Origin: an uncultured Candidatus Saccharibacteria bacterium
GTDB taxonomy: Bacteria; Patescibacteriota; Saccharimonadia; Saccharimonadales; Saccharimonadaceae
Reading direction: 5' to 3'
DNA length: 64,000 bases
Assembly (NCBI GenBank): GCA_938039975.1
Contig: CALHTM010000017.1
Span: 62,001 to 126,000 of the forward strand
The notes beneath the pieces were generated by a model. The model ran no database searches and was not told the DNA's origin. It was given only the letters and a program-made list of their open reading frames with translations. The position numbers and the translations under genes are program-made. This document shows positions 51,664 to 60,300 of this stretch, one piece after another; position 1 is the first letter of the stretch, and every line of letters begins with the position of its first letter.

Positions 51664-52101
51664 GTGGTTAGTAAGCGAGAAAAACCAGATAAGGATAGTC
51701 AAGCACCGGTTAAAAAGCGTGCTAGTGTTAAATCTACATCAAAGAATCGTGAAAAATTACATGATGATTTGGAAAATAAAAAGTCTGGCGGCAAGTTAGA
51801 TCCTGGTCTGTATTGTTTTACGGCCATCGCTCAGTTTCATGGTATTCCTGCCGACCCAGAGCAGATTGCTCACGCGTTAGCGATCGATCCGCGTGTAGGT
51901 ATGAGTGAAACGGATATGCTACGGGCTGCGCGCTCACTCAAATTGAAGGCGCGGGCAGCTACGGTTAATTCTAAACAATTAACGAAGTTGCCATTGCCGC
52001 TGATCGTTGGTATGAAGGACGAAAAGTTTGCGGTGTTGGCGCAAATTGTTGCGGTGGCTTTTATGCTCCATGATCGTATTATAGTGCAGGTATGTCTGTA
52101 A
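51664..52101 (+). pseudogene. C39-like peptidase domain of a type I secretion ABC ATPase, truncated
   Basis: 145 aa from GTG 51664, preceded by SD AGAGGAGAG. The first 40 residues are basic and poorly conserved. Then LDPGLYCFTAIAQFHGIPADPEQIAHALAID...AARSLKLKARAATVNSKQL matches the N-terminal C39-like domain of HlyB/LapB-type ABC exporters. The ORF stops before any TM or ATPase domain. It is probably a remnant of a type I secretion transporter, consistent with the RTX lipase remnant 1 kb downstream. Confidence 0.65.
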
Positions 52102-52162
52102 TAACTCGTTGTATTGCGCTCATTCTTAAGATAAAATGATAAGCAATAGGGGGCTGTACTGT

Positions 52163-52987
52163 ATGGCGAAGAGTAAAAGCAAAAGAGCGAGCAAGTCGCG
52201 CGTAAATAATAAAAAAGCCTGGCAGGTTATTTTAATTATTCTGTCGTCAATAGTCGTAGTAATGACGGCAGTGTACATTGTAGGCGGAATTATAGTAGAT
52301 AGAGAAATTAATAAACGTTCGGTTAGCGATAAGACAGAACAAACTAACATGACTAGCTATCTAAGAAACAAATACAGCCAAGATTTTGAGGTAGAAAAAC
52401 CTAGCTGCAATGGCGGTGCTTTGGGTATTTCTTGTGTATGGTCTGCTGATGCTTATCCTAAAGCGGACAAAAGCATAAAGATACGTATTTCACGAGTGGA
52501 TAATCAGACAAAATACAGCGACGATTATGTAGTAAGAACTTGGCAAAAAGAACAAACTGCCAAAATTCAACCTAAAGCCAGAGAAATATTTAAAGACATG
52601 CCCGTTGATGTAAAAGTTAGACTAGGTGTGATAGACTCAAACATAGAAAGCACCTTCACTCTGAAAAAGCCGACTTTTGAGGAGGTGTTTTTAACTGAAA
52701 ATAAAGTTGGGCAGCGTGGCAATTTAGTGTATAGATTAGATTTTAGATATGAGGGTAGTGTTAAAGACAAGGATCGTTTTGCTAGCGGTATTTACGAGAT
52801 GATAGAGTACGCAAAGAACACGGGAGTTAGTTCCAAAGATATGTCCGTGAATATATATCTATCAAAAGGAGGTAAGCTTATCTCAAAAGGATATTGTAAT
52901 AGTGATAAGCTATCATCGATCAATGAACTAAAAAGTTGTATTGATATAACAAAAAATACGCCGGTAGAGGAGAGCGATAGATGGTAA
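52163..52987 (+). CDS. Single-pass membrane protein of unknown function
   Basis: 274 aa from ATG 52163, chosen because AGGGGG lies 9 nt upstream (ATG 52136 has none). A Lys/Ser/Arg-rich basic N terminus precedes a TM helix (about 20-45, VILIILSSIVVVMTAVYIVGGIIV). The C-terminal soluble domain contains four Cys (SCNGGALGISCVW; GYCNSD; KSCIDI). It overlaps the lipase gene by 7 bp, so it may be that enzyme's chaperone or immunity partner. Family not recognised. Confidence 0.65.
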   Translation: MAKSKSKRASKSRVNNKKAWQVILIILSSIVVVMTAVYIVGGIIVDREINKRSVSDKTEQTNMTSYLRNKYSQDFEVEKPSCNGGALGISCVWSADAYPKADKSIKIRISRVDNQTKYSDDYVVRTWQKEQTAKIQPKAREIFKDMPVDVKVRLGVIDSNIESTFTLKKPTFEEVFLTENKVGQRGNLVYRLDFRYEGSVKDKDRFASGIYEMIEYAKNTGVSSKDMSVNIYLSKGGKLISKGYCNSDKLSSINELKSCIDITKNTPVEESDRW

Positions 52988-53547
52988 AAACGATTGAGTA
53001 CTTAAATCTGTCAGCATTGGCTTATGCTGATTTTAAAAAATCTGATACTGGATTAACTCTGGATGAGATTATCAGAGATGAGCAAAAGAATAAATCGCGC
53101 AAAAATTTTAATCTATCAGACCCTCAACTCTTTGCTCTCCAAGACTCTTCTAATCCTCTCCGCTCCTTTGTTCTTCTTTCGCAATCTCCACTTACATATA
53201 CTCGCACAGTTAAAGATCGTAATGGCATTAGAACCATTACGGTAGAAAATGAGTTTTCTTGCATTGCTCTACAGAACCCAGAAACCAAAGAGATTATATT
53301 CGCTTTTCGTGGTACTAACAATTTTGGAGATTGGGACACTGATGGGCTCATTGGCTCTAGAGTATTTCCAGCAGACTGGATGGGGCAATTTGCTGCTGCT
53401 AGAAAGTTTGTTTTTCAAACTCTCAATCAATATGGCCCTATTTGTTATAACGATCAGAAGGCGATGTTTAAGGCTATTGGTCAAGGTAGCAACGTCAGCT
53501 TCACTGGGCACTCTCTCGGCGGTGCGTTGGCCCAATATAATATATGA
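52981..53547 (+). pseudogene. Lipase class 3, N-terminal part (frameshifted)
   Basis: 188 aa. The alpha/beta hydrolase lipase_3 pattern is seen: IIFAFRGTNNFGDWDTDG and the nucleophile elbow FTGHSLGGALAQY (Ser in GHSLG). The frame ends at UGA just after AQYNI, while the next ORF starts within that stop and continues MTYKTAK, which is what should follow AQY. An extra AATAT (about 53537-53541) explains the break. The C-terminal half of the protein is given as the next feature. Confidence 0.75.
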
Positions 53548-54095
53548 CGTATAAGACCGCCAAATTGGACAAAGGTGACGCTGGTATAAAGTCTGTAACT
53601 TTTGATGCTGTTGGTATTGGCGATAATGTTGGCGTATCATCTATAGATGCTGACAAATATAACTCTACAGATCATGTCAATTCTCTTGACTGGGTAGGTA
53701 CATATGGATTGCAACTCGGTAAAACTGTTACTCATATAGATAACTCCGAAGTAGATTATATATCGGATGCGTCTGGATTAGCAGATGAAGTGCATCTTGG
53801 TTATGACTCGCTAGATATTATATTTGAGCGTGCTGGCAGTAACCTCCGCCTCCGCATGCCAGGCTCGCTTGACGCTATTACGGTTAGTTCGTGGTATAGC
53901 AGCGATAATTACAAAATTGAGACTTTCAAGTCGGCTAACGGCAGTGTTATCACACATACTCAGGTCGATAGTCTCATCCAAGCTATGTCTTCTTTCCAAA
54001 AAGACGCTGACATGACTTGGGAGCAAGCTGTAATAAATCAGCCAACGCAGGTGCAGTCTATCATCCAGCAGTATTGGACAGCACCGACTACTTGA
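53544..54095 (+). pseudogene. Lipase class 3, C-terminal part with RTX-type secretion domain
   Basis: 183 aa in the frame that continues the lipase. It includes the rest of the hydrolase (SVTFDAVGIG, DHVNSLDWVGTYGLQLG with a likely catalytic Asp/His region). It ends with a haemolysin-type (RTX) related C-terminal domain: NLRLRMPGSLDAITVSSW, YKIETFKSANGSVITHTQVD. Such ends carry type I secretion signals. As an ATGA-coupled pair the two ORFs could also work as separate chains, but a disrupted gene is more likely. Confidence 0.7.
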
Positions 54096-54112
54096 TTTAG
54101 CCGAGAAAAGGC

Positions 54113-54140
54113 TTGCATAAGCGTCATAAATCTATATAAT
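54113..54140 (+). promoter_or_regulatory. Promoter of the arc operon
   Basis: TTGCAT (54113-54118), 16-bp spacer, TATAAT (54135-54140). The predicted leader is about 48 nt and carries GGAGG (54186-54190). Confidence 0.6.
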
Positions 54141-54195
54141 GAAAACTATATAAGTAAATAAACAATGAATCATTTAGATCATAGCGGAGGTGGGC

Positions 54196-56568
54196 GTGAA
54201 TCAAAAACCATTGCAAATCAATTCTGAAATCGGCGTACTCAAGACCGTGCTGCTGCATCGGCCGGGCGAGGAGCTCGAGAATCTTACCCCTGATTATCTC
54301 AAGGACTTGCTGTTTGATGATATTCCGCACCTGAAGGTGGCGCAGCAAGAGCACGACGAGTTTGCTAACGTCCTGCGCGACCATGGCGTTGAAGTGTTGT
54401 ATTTGGACGAATTGGTGACAGAGGCGTTAAACAACAGCGATAGTCTGAAAGCAGAATTTGTCGACGAGATGCTGGCAGCGTCTAAGCAAGATTCGCGTCG
54501 AGTCACGCAGAGTTTGCGCGATTTCCTGCTCTCGATGCCAACCAACGCTATGGTGCGCAAAATTATGGCTGGTGTGCGCAAAGACGAGATTTCTTTGCCG
54601 CCAGAGCATCACCAGCAGCTGCACGATATGGTCGAGCAAGACCATTATCCATTTTACCTAGATCCAATGCCGAATTTGTACTTTACACGCGATCCAGCTG
54701 CTACGATTGGCAATGGCTTGACGATCAACAAGATGCATTGGCCAGCCCGTCGCCGCGAGTCGTTGTTCATGCGCTATATCATTGATCATCACCCGCGATT
54801 TGCTGGCCACGATATTCCAGTTTGGTATAATCGCGATGAGAAGTTCTCGATGGAGGGCGGCGACGAGCTGGTGTTGAACAGCGAAGCCATGGCGATCGGC
54901 ATCAGCGAGCGCACTACCGCCGAGGCGATCGAAAAGATGGCAACTGAGCTGTTTGCTGATTCTAACTTCAAGAAAATTATTGCTCTCGAGATTCCGAAGA
55001 GCCACGCATTCATGCATCTAGACACGGTCTTTACTATGATCGATTACGATAAGTTCACGATCCACCCGGAGATTCGCGACTTTGAAGGCAAGATGAATCT
55101 GTTTATTCTCGAAAAGGTTGAGGGGCAAGCTTATCCGCGGATTACCAAGCAGCATGACCTTGAAAAAGCGTTGTGCGAAGCACTGCATTTGCCAAAGATT
55201 AACCTGATTGAATGCGGCGGCGGCGATGAGATTGCGGCAGCTCGCGAGCAGTGGAATGACGGTTCGAATACTTTGGCGATTGCGCCGGGCGTGGTGGTGA
55301 CTTACGATCGTAACTATGTCACCAATGCTAAATTGCGCGAGGCTGGCGTCGAAGTTATCGAGGTTAGCGGTTCAGAACTCGGCCGCGGCCGCGGTGGCCC
55401 GCGCTGCATGAGTATGCCGCTGGTGCGTGAAGATCTGGATAACGAGCAAGTTACTGATAGAGTTACTTCGGCGGAGCGTTCGCTGGCAGCCACCTTGGCG
55501 GTACCAATGATTCAAGAGGAGCACGTCCGCAAAGTGGTGCCAGTAACTACAGATTCGACTACTGCAACGGTAGCTAAGCTGCCAACCAGTCTGAAGGGTC
55601 GCTCTTTCTTGACTTTGAAAGACTTCTCGCCAAGCGATATTCGGCTGATGCTTGATACAGCACACGACCTCAAGCAGCAAAAGAAAGCGGGCAAAGCACA
55701 CCGCATTCACGAGGGTAAACAAGTGGCTTTGCTCTTTGAAAAGACATCGACGCGAACTCGCTGCGCCTTTACGGTAGCTGCCAATGATTTGGGTGTGGCG
55801 CCAGAATTTCTCGGTAAAGACGATATTCAGCTAGGTAAAAAAGAGTCAGTTGAAGATACTGCTAAGGTACTGGGCCGCATGTTTGACGGCATTGAATTCC
55901 GCGGCTTTAAGCATTCTAACGTCGAGGCGTTAGCGAAATATGCTGGCGTACCAGTCTGGAATGGCTTGACGGATACTTTTCATCCGACGCAGATTCTGGC
56001 AGACTTCATGACTATTGAGGAGCATGTCGGCAAGCTCAACGGCGCTAAGCTGGTCTTCGTTGGCGACGGACGCAATAATATGGCAAATAGCTTGCTGATT
56101 GGTGCGGCTAAAATGGGTGTTGACTTCCGTATTTTGGCGCCGCGACAGCTGCATCCGTCGGGCGATCTAGTTAGCCTAGCACGTTCAATTGCTATGGAAA
56201 CTGGCGCGAAGATTACCATTACTGATAACCGCGCTGAAGCGCTAGAAGGCGCTGACGCTATTTACACTGATGTCTGGGTGTCAATGGGCGAGGAAGACAA
56301 GTTCGCTGAGCGAATTGCCCTTCTCAAGCCGTACCAGGTCAATGCGCAAATGCTAGCCGAGACGCATAACCCGAACGTCAAATTCTTGCATTGTTTGCCA
56401 TCATTCCATGACCTTAATACCGAGACTGGCCAGAAGATTCACGACCAATTCGGTCTTGACTCGATGGAGGTCACTGACGAGGTCTTTAGTGGCGAGCACA
56501 GTGTCGTCTTTGATGAGGCTGAAAACCGCATGCACACTATCAAGGCTGTGATGGCATTGACGCTATAA
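54196..56568 (+). CDS. arcA-arcB: Fused arginine deiminase - ornithine carbamoyltransferase
   Basis: 790 aa from GTG 54196 (SD GGAGG 5 nt upstream). Residues 1-410 are arginine deiminase: [54 protein letters not shown] and catalytic Cys404 in [14 protein letters not shown] linker of about 50 residues follows. Residues about 460-790 are a full [15 protein letters not shown] (carbamoyl phosphate), [28 protein letters not shown] and [10 protein letters not shown]. One chain would convert arginine to citrulline and pass it to phosphorolysis into ornithine and carbamoyl phosphate. Separate arcA and arcB genes are the usual arrangement. No stop or frameshift lies at the joint. Confidence 0.93.
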   Translation: MNQKPLQINSEIGVLKTVLLHRPGEELENLTPDYLKDLLFDDIPHLKVAQQEHDEFANVLRDHGVEVLYLDELVTEALNNSDSLKAEFVDEMLAASKQDSRRVTQSLRDFLLSMPTNAMVRKIMAGVRKDEISLPPEHHQQLHDMVEQDHYPFYLDPMPNLYFTRDPAATIGNGLTINKMHWPARRRESLFMRYIIDHHPRFAGHDIPVWYNRDEKFSMEGGDELVLNSEAMAIGISERTTAEAIEKMATELFADSNFKKIIALEIPKSHAFMHLDTVFTMIDYDKFTIHPEIRDFEGKMNLFILEKVEGQAYPRITKQHDLEKALCEALHLPKINLIECGGGDEIAAAREQWNDGSNTLAIAPGVVVTYDRNYVTNAKLREAGVEVIEVSGSELGRGRGGPRCMSMPLVREDLDNEQVTDRVTSAERSLAATLAVPMIQEEHVRKVVPVTTDSTTATVAKLPTSLKGRSFLTLKDFSPSDIRLMLDTAHDLKQQKKAGKAHRIHEGKQVALLFEKTSTRTRCAFTVAANDLGVAPEFLGKDDIQLGKKESVEDTAKVLGRMFDGIEFRGFKHSNVEALAKYAGVPVWNGLTDTFHPTQILADFMTIEEHVGKLNGAKLVFVGDGRNNMANSLLIGAAKMGVDFRILAPRQLHPSGDLVSLARSIAMETGAKITITDNRAEALEGADAIYTDVWVSMGEEDKFAERIALLKPYQVNAQMLAETHNPNVKFLHCLPSFHDLNTETGQKIHDQFGLDSMEVTDEVFSGEHSVVFDEAENRMHTIKAVMALTL

Positions 56569-56598
56569 ATCCGAGTTGAAGGAGGCTCGAACAAAAAA

Positions 56599-58080
56599 AT
56601 GGCAATCAAACAATTAGCAAGAAAAAAGGATGGGTTAGGACTCTGGTCGCTGACCGGCTTAGTGGTCGGCAGTATGATCGGCGCAGGTATCTTTAACCTT
56701 GTTCAAGGTACGGCTGAGGCGGCTGGTCCGCTGGCGACGATTATTGCGTGGCTGATTACAGGTGTTGGAATGATATTCCTGATTCTCAGTTTCCGCAACC
56801 TGACTATCAAAAAGCCGAAACTTAACGCTGGCGTGTATAGCTACGCTGAGGCTGGCTTTGGCAAGTATGTTGGCTTTAATTCGGCATGGGGTTACTGGAT
56901 TTCTGCCTGGATTGGTAATATCGCTTATGCAGTAGCCGTTTTCTCGGCGCTTGGTTATTTCTTTCCAGACTTGTTTGGTAAAGGCCAAAACTGGGCGTCA
57001 GTGGTTGGCATGTCGGTACTGCTGTGGAGTGTTCATTTATTAATCCTTAAAGGTGTCAAAACGGCAAGCTTTATTAATGCTTTGGTGACGGCGGCGAAAT
57101 TAATCCCGCTTGCGATCTTTTTGCTAGCGATATTCTTGTCGTTCAAGGTTGGATTGTTTAACCAAGACCTTTGGGGCTTAGCCGGCAACAACTTTGATAT
57201 GGGCGCTGTGATTGAGCAGGTCAAGAATATGATGCTGGTTACCGTCTGGGTGTTTATCGGTATCGAGGGTGCAGTCGTATTTTCGGGCCACGCCAAGAAG
57301 CGCAGCGATATCATCAAGGCAACGTTGATTGGTTTTGCTGGCGTGCTTTCGATTTATGTGCTGATGACGGTGCTGGCTTTTGGTGTAGCTACCCAGAAAG
57401 ATCTGGCTGCACTAGATAGTCCGGCAATGTCGATGCTGTTGGAACGCTTGGTTGGCCCGTGGGGCGCTTGGCTGGTTAATATCGGCTTGATGATCGCAGT
57501 TTTGGGCGGTTGGTTAGCTTGGACGATGTTTGCTGCTGAACTACCGTATCAGGCAGCTAAGAATAAGACTTTCCCGTCGATATTCGCCAAAGAAAATAAG
57601 GTTGGCGCACCAGTAGTGTCGCTGTTGGTTACTAACATCTTGGTGCAGATATTCCTGCTGACAATCCCCGGAACTGAAGGTTCAGCCTATAATATTGGTA
57701 TTTCGATTGCTACTTCGGCTATCTTGATCCCGTATGCTCTGACGGCGTTTTATCAATTGAAAGTTTCTCTGCAAGAGAAGAAAACCGTTAAGTACCGCGC
57801 CTTTAATATCTTTGTGGGTGTGATGGCTAGTGTTTACGCGGTATGGCTAGTGTATGCGGCCGGTATGCAATATCTGCTTATAACAGTGTTCTTGTATGCA
57901 CCAGGCATGTTGGTCTACGTCTTGATGCAGATCAAGAATCGCAAGAAGATCTTCACGCTATATGAACTGCTTTTGGCGGTTGTCGTGATTGCGTTATTTG
58001 CTTACGCAGTACAACAGCTGTTGGCTGGTGCGCTGGACGATACGTTAGGTATTAAAATCGCTGATTTAATCGGTCAATGA
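56599..58080 (+). CDS. arcD: Arginine:ornithine antiporter (APC family)
   Basis: 493 aa, about 12-13 TM helices. APC motifs are seen: GLVVGSMIGAGIFNLVQGTAEAAGP, YSYAEAGFGKYVGFNSAWGYWISAWIGN and VFIGIEGAVVFSGHAKKRSDI. Length and sequence fit ArcD-type basic amino acid antiporters, which exchange external arginine for ornithine with no energy cost. It follows the ADI-OTC gene by 30 bp with SD AAGGAGG. Confidence 0.92.
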   Translation: MAIKQLARKKDGLGLWSLTGLVVGSMIGAGIFNLVQGTAEAAGPLATIIAWLITGVGMIFLILSFRNLTIKKPKLNAGVYSYAEAGFGKYVGFNSAWGYWISAWIGNIAYAVAVFSALGYFFPDLFGKGQNWASVVGMSVLLWSVHLLILKGVKTASFINALVTAAKLIPLAIFLLAIFLSFKVGLFNQDLWGLAGNNFDMGAVIEQVKNMMLVTVWVFIGIEGAVVFSGHAKKRSDIIKATLIGFAGVLSIYVLMTVLAFGVATQKDLAALDSPAMSMLLERLVGPWGAWLVNIGLMIAVLGGWLAWTMFAAELPYQAAKNKTFPSIFAKENKVGAPVVSLLVTNILVQIFLLTIPGTEGSAYNIGISIATSAILIPYALTAFYQLKVSLQEKKTVKYRAFNIFVGVMASVYAVWLVYAAGMQYLLITVFLYAPGMLVYVLMQIKNRKKIFTLYELLLAVVVIALFAYAVQQLLAGALDDTLGIKIADLIGQ

Positions 58081-58089
58081 TAATAAATA

Positions 58090-58125
58090 AAACGGGCCCG
58101 CCTGCAAATACAGCGCGCCCGTTTT
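58090..58125 (+). terminator. Terminator between arcD and the next gene
   Basis: AACGGGC (58091-58097) pairs with GCCCGTT (58116-58122) with further C/G pairs inside, then TTTT. It may partly terminate, so that the last two genes are expressed less than arcAB-arcD. Confidence 0.7.
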
Positions 58126-58144
58126 GCCAAATGAAGGAGAAAAG

Positions 58145-58918
58145 ATGTTTAAGTATGCCATTGTTCGCCGTCCGTCACATAGTTTGATTGATGGTATCAG
58201 CCAAACGCCAGAAATGGGCAAGCCAGACTATGATTTAGCATTGCAGCAGCATGATCGCTATGTCGAGATTTTGCGCGAATGCGGTTTGGAAGTGACGGTT
58301 CTAGAGGCCAACGAAGATTATCCAGACAGTGTGTTTATCGAGGATAACGCGTTGTGTACGCCACACGGCGTGGCAATTTTGTCGCGTCCTGGTGCTGAGA
58401 GTCGTCGTGGCGAAGCTAGTCTGCCAGATTTGCGCGAAGCATTGGCGCGCTACTATGACGACATTGAACAAGTTGTCGAGCCAGGCACAACTGATCCAGG
58501 CGATATTATGATGGTGGGCGATCACTATTACATCGGGTTGAGTGGACGCACCAACCAGGCAGCAGCCGACCAAATCACGGCAATTCTTGAGAAGCATGGT
58601 ATGACCGCCGAAACGGTACCGGTGACGGGAATTTTGCATTTGAAAGACGATGTGGTCTACTTAGATAACAATAATCTGATTGTCGCTAAAGCTTACGAAA
58701 ATCATCCAGCTTTTGCTAACTTTAATAAGCTGGTCGTTGATGACGATGAATATTATGCAGTGAATAGTTTGTGGATAAATGGCAAAGTAATCGTGCCAGA
58801 AGGCTTCCCGAAAACTGAGCAGAAGATTCGCGATTGCGGTTACGAAGTGATTCTGATCAATACTAGCGAGTTTGAGAAAATTACCGGCAGCTTAACTTGC
58901 ATGTCGTTGAGGTTTTAA
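58145..58918 (+). CDS. DDAH/ADI-superfamily guanidino hydrolase
   Basis: 257 aa from ATG 58145 (SD AAGGAG). It resembles N,N-dimethylarginine dimethylaminohydrolases: YAIVRRPSHSLIDG, DYPDSVFIEDNALCT, PGDIMMVGDHYYIGLSGRTN, GILHLKDDVVYLDNN, with the catalytic Cys near the end in GSLTCMSLRF. DDAH turns methylated arginines into citrulline and an amine; citrulline would feed the OTC half of ArcAB. A plain arginine deiminase activity cannot be excluded. It is 4 bp before arcC. Confidence 0.85.
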   Translation: MFKYAIVRRPSHSLIDGISQTPEMGKPDYDLALQQHDRYVEILRECGLEVTVLEANEDYPDSVFIEDNALCTPHGVAILSRPGAESRRGEASLPDLREALARYYDDIEQVVEPGTTDPGDIMMVGDHYYIGLSGRTNQAAADQITAILEKHGMTAETVPVTGILHLKDDVVYLDNNNLIVAKAYENHPAFANFNKLVVDDDEYYAVNSLWINGKVIVPEGFPKTEQKIRDCGYEVILINTSEFEKITGSLTCMSLRF

Positions 58919-58922
58919 CAAC

Positions 58923-59867
58923 ATGCCGGGTAAGATTGTAGTTGCACTTGGCGGCAATGCTTTGCAAAAGCAAGGCGAGGCTTCGGCTCACGCCCAGCAA
59001 GACGTCGCCGACGAGACAGCTCGCCAGCTAGTGCCGTTGATTTTGGCTGGCTATCAGCTGGTAATCGTTCACGGCAACGGACCGCAAGTTGGTAATATTG
59101 TTTTGCACGAAGAAGCAATTAACACGCCAGAAGTACCGACTTTCCCGCTCGATACGTGCGTAGCGATGAGCCAAGGGGCGATCGGTTTTTGGTTGCAGCA
59201 AGCGTTGATTGACGAATTCTCGCGCCGGCAGATGAAAAGCGTCGCTTCGACAGTTGTTACGCAAGTAGTGGTTGACGCTAACGATCCGGCTTTTAGTAAT
59301 CCTACGAAGCCAATTGGCGTATTTTATCAGACGGAGACAGAAGCTCGGCAGGCTGCTAACGGCCGTAATTTCACATTCAAAGAAGACGCCGGGCGCGGTT
59401 GGCGGCGCGTGGTACCATCGCCGAAGCCGCAGCGGATTGTCGAAGAATATACGGTCAAAGCGATGATTGATGCTGGCGTAACGGTTATCACGGGTGGCGG
59501 TGGCGGTGTGCCGGTTGTTGAAACTGTCAGTGATGGCTTAGAGGGGGTCGAGGCAGTAATTGATAAGGATTTCACAGCGGCAGTGGTGGCTGATGCGATT
59601 GATGCTGAGGCACTGGTGATACTGACGGCAGTTGATGGCGCGATGGTTGATTATGGTAAACCGACCGCGCGCACGATTGGACGCACTAATCGCCAAGAGA
59701 TGCAGCGCTACATTGACGAAAATCAGTTCGCGCCGGGCAGTATGCTGCCCAAAGTGCAAGCGGCCTTGAAATTTGTCGAAAAGCCAGGTCGCCGAGCGAT
59801 TATCGCTAGCCTGGGTAGCGCCGAACAAGCCTTGGCCGGGCAGGTTGGCACTATTATCGAGAGCTAG
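58923..59867 (+). CDS. arcC: Carbamate kinase
   Basis: 314 aa. Family motifs: VVALGGNALQ, VIVHGNGPQVGN, SQGAIGFWLQQAL, RRVVPSPKPQRIVE, ITGGGGGVPV and AVIDKDFTAAVVA. It makes ATP from carbamoyl phosphate and ADP, the energy-yielding step of arginine catabolism. It is the last gene of the arc operon, before a strong terminator. Confidence 0.96.
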   Translation: MPGKIVVALGGNALQKQGEASAHAQQDVADETARQLVPLILAGYQLVIVHGNGPQVGNIVLHEEAINTPEVPTFPLDTCVAMSQGAIGFWLQQALIDEFSRRQMKSVASTVVTQVVVDANDPAFSNPTKPIGVFYQTETEARQAANGRNFTFKEDAGRGWRRVVPSPKPQRIVEEYTVKAMIDAGVTVITGGGGGVPVVETVSDGLEGVEAVIDKDFTAAVVADAIDAEALVILTAVDGAMVDYGKPTARTIGRTNRQEMQRYIDENQFAPGSMLPKVQAALKFVEKPGRRAIIASLGSAEQALAGQVGTIIES

Positions 59868-59888
59868 CTAATCTCTATAAGTACAGCA

Positions 59889-59920
59889 AAATAGCGCGAG
59901 TTTTAGCTCGGGCTATTTTT
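59889..59920 (+). terminator. Rho-independent terminator of the arc operon
   Basis: AAATAGCGCGAG and CTCGGGCTATTT pair with one mismatch around TTTTAG, followed by T-rich sequence. Confidence 0.85.
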
Positions 59921-59937
59921 ATATTTTGATAATGCGG

Positions 59938-59998
59938 TTGACGTTTTTCGCCAACTTTCTTATACTTGAGTCTAGCACTCTGCGGTTAAGAGTGCTAA
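59938..59998 (+). promoter_or_regulatory. groESL promoter with CIRCE operator
   Basis: Promoter TTGACG (59938-59943), 17-bp spacer, TATACT (59961-59966). CIRCE element CTAGCACTC-N9-GAGTGCTAA (59972-59998) is just downstream of the start of transcription; it matches the TTAGCACTC-N9-GAGTGCTAA consensus at all but one position. HrcA should repress groESL here; hrcA is not in the window. Confidence 0.93.
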
Positions 59999-60025
59999 AA
60001 TAGATTAGAAAAGGAGGATATAATC

Positions 60026-60292
60026 ATGAGTTCACCAATCAAGCCAATGGCGCATTATGTCGTGGCTGTTAAAGAGAAGAAGCCGGAAAAAACAGCTAGC
60101 GGCATTTTTTTGCCAGAATCAGCGCAAGAAAAATCAGAAGCTGCTAAGGTAGTGGCTGTTGGCTCGGCAGTCAAAGATGTGGCTGACGGCGCACGGGTTG
60201 TCTACAAAAACTACGCAGCGACGACTATCAAGCTTGATAAGGAAGAATATTTAATTATCAAAGACGAGGATATCCTCGCTACAATTGAATAG
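60026..60292 (+). CDS. groES: Co-chaperonin GroES
   Basis: 88 aa. The GroES pattern is seen (KPMAHYVVAVKEKKPEKTASGIFLPESAQEKSEAAKVVAVG; mobile loop before GIFLPE). SD AAGGAGG. It caps GroEL and is 8 bp upstream of it. The N terminus is shortened and lacks the usual RVLV motif. Confidence 0.92.
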   Translation: MSSPIKPMAHYVVAVKEKKPEKTASGIFLPESAQEKSEAAKVVAVGSAVKDVADGARVVYKNYAATTIKLDKEEYLIIKDEDILATIE

Positions 60293-60300
60293 GAGGAAAT

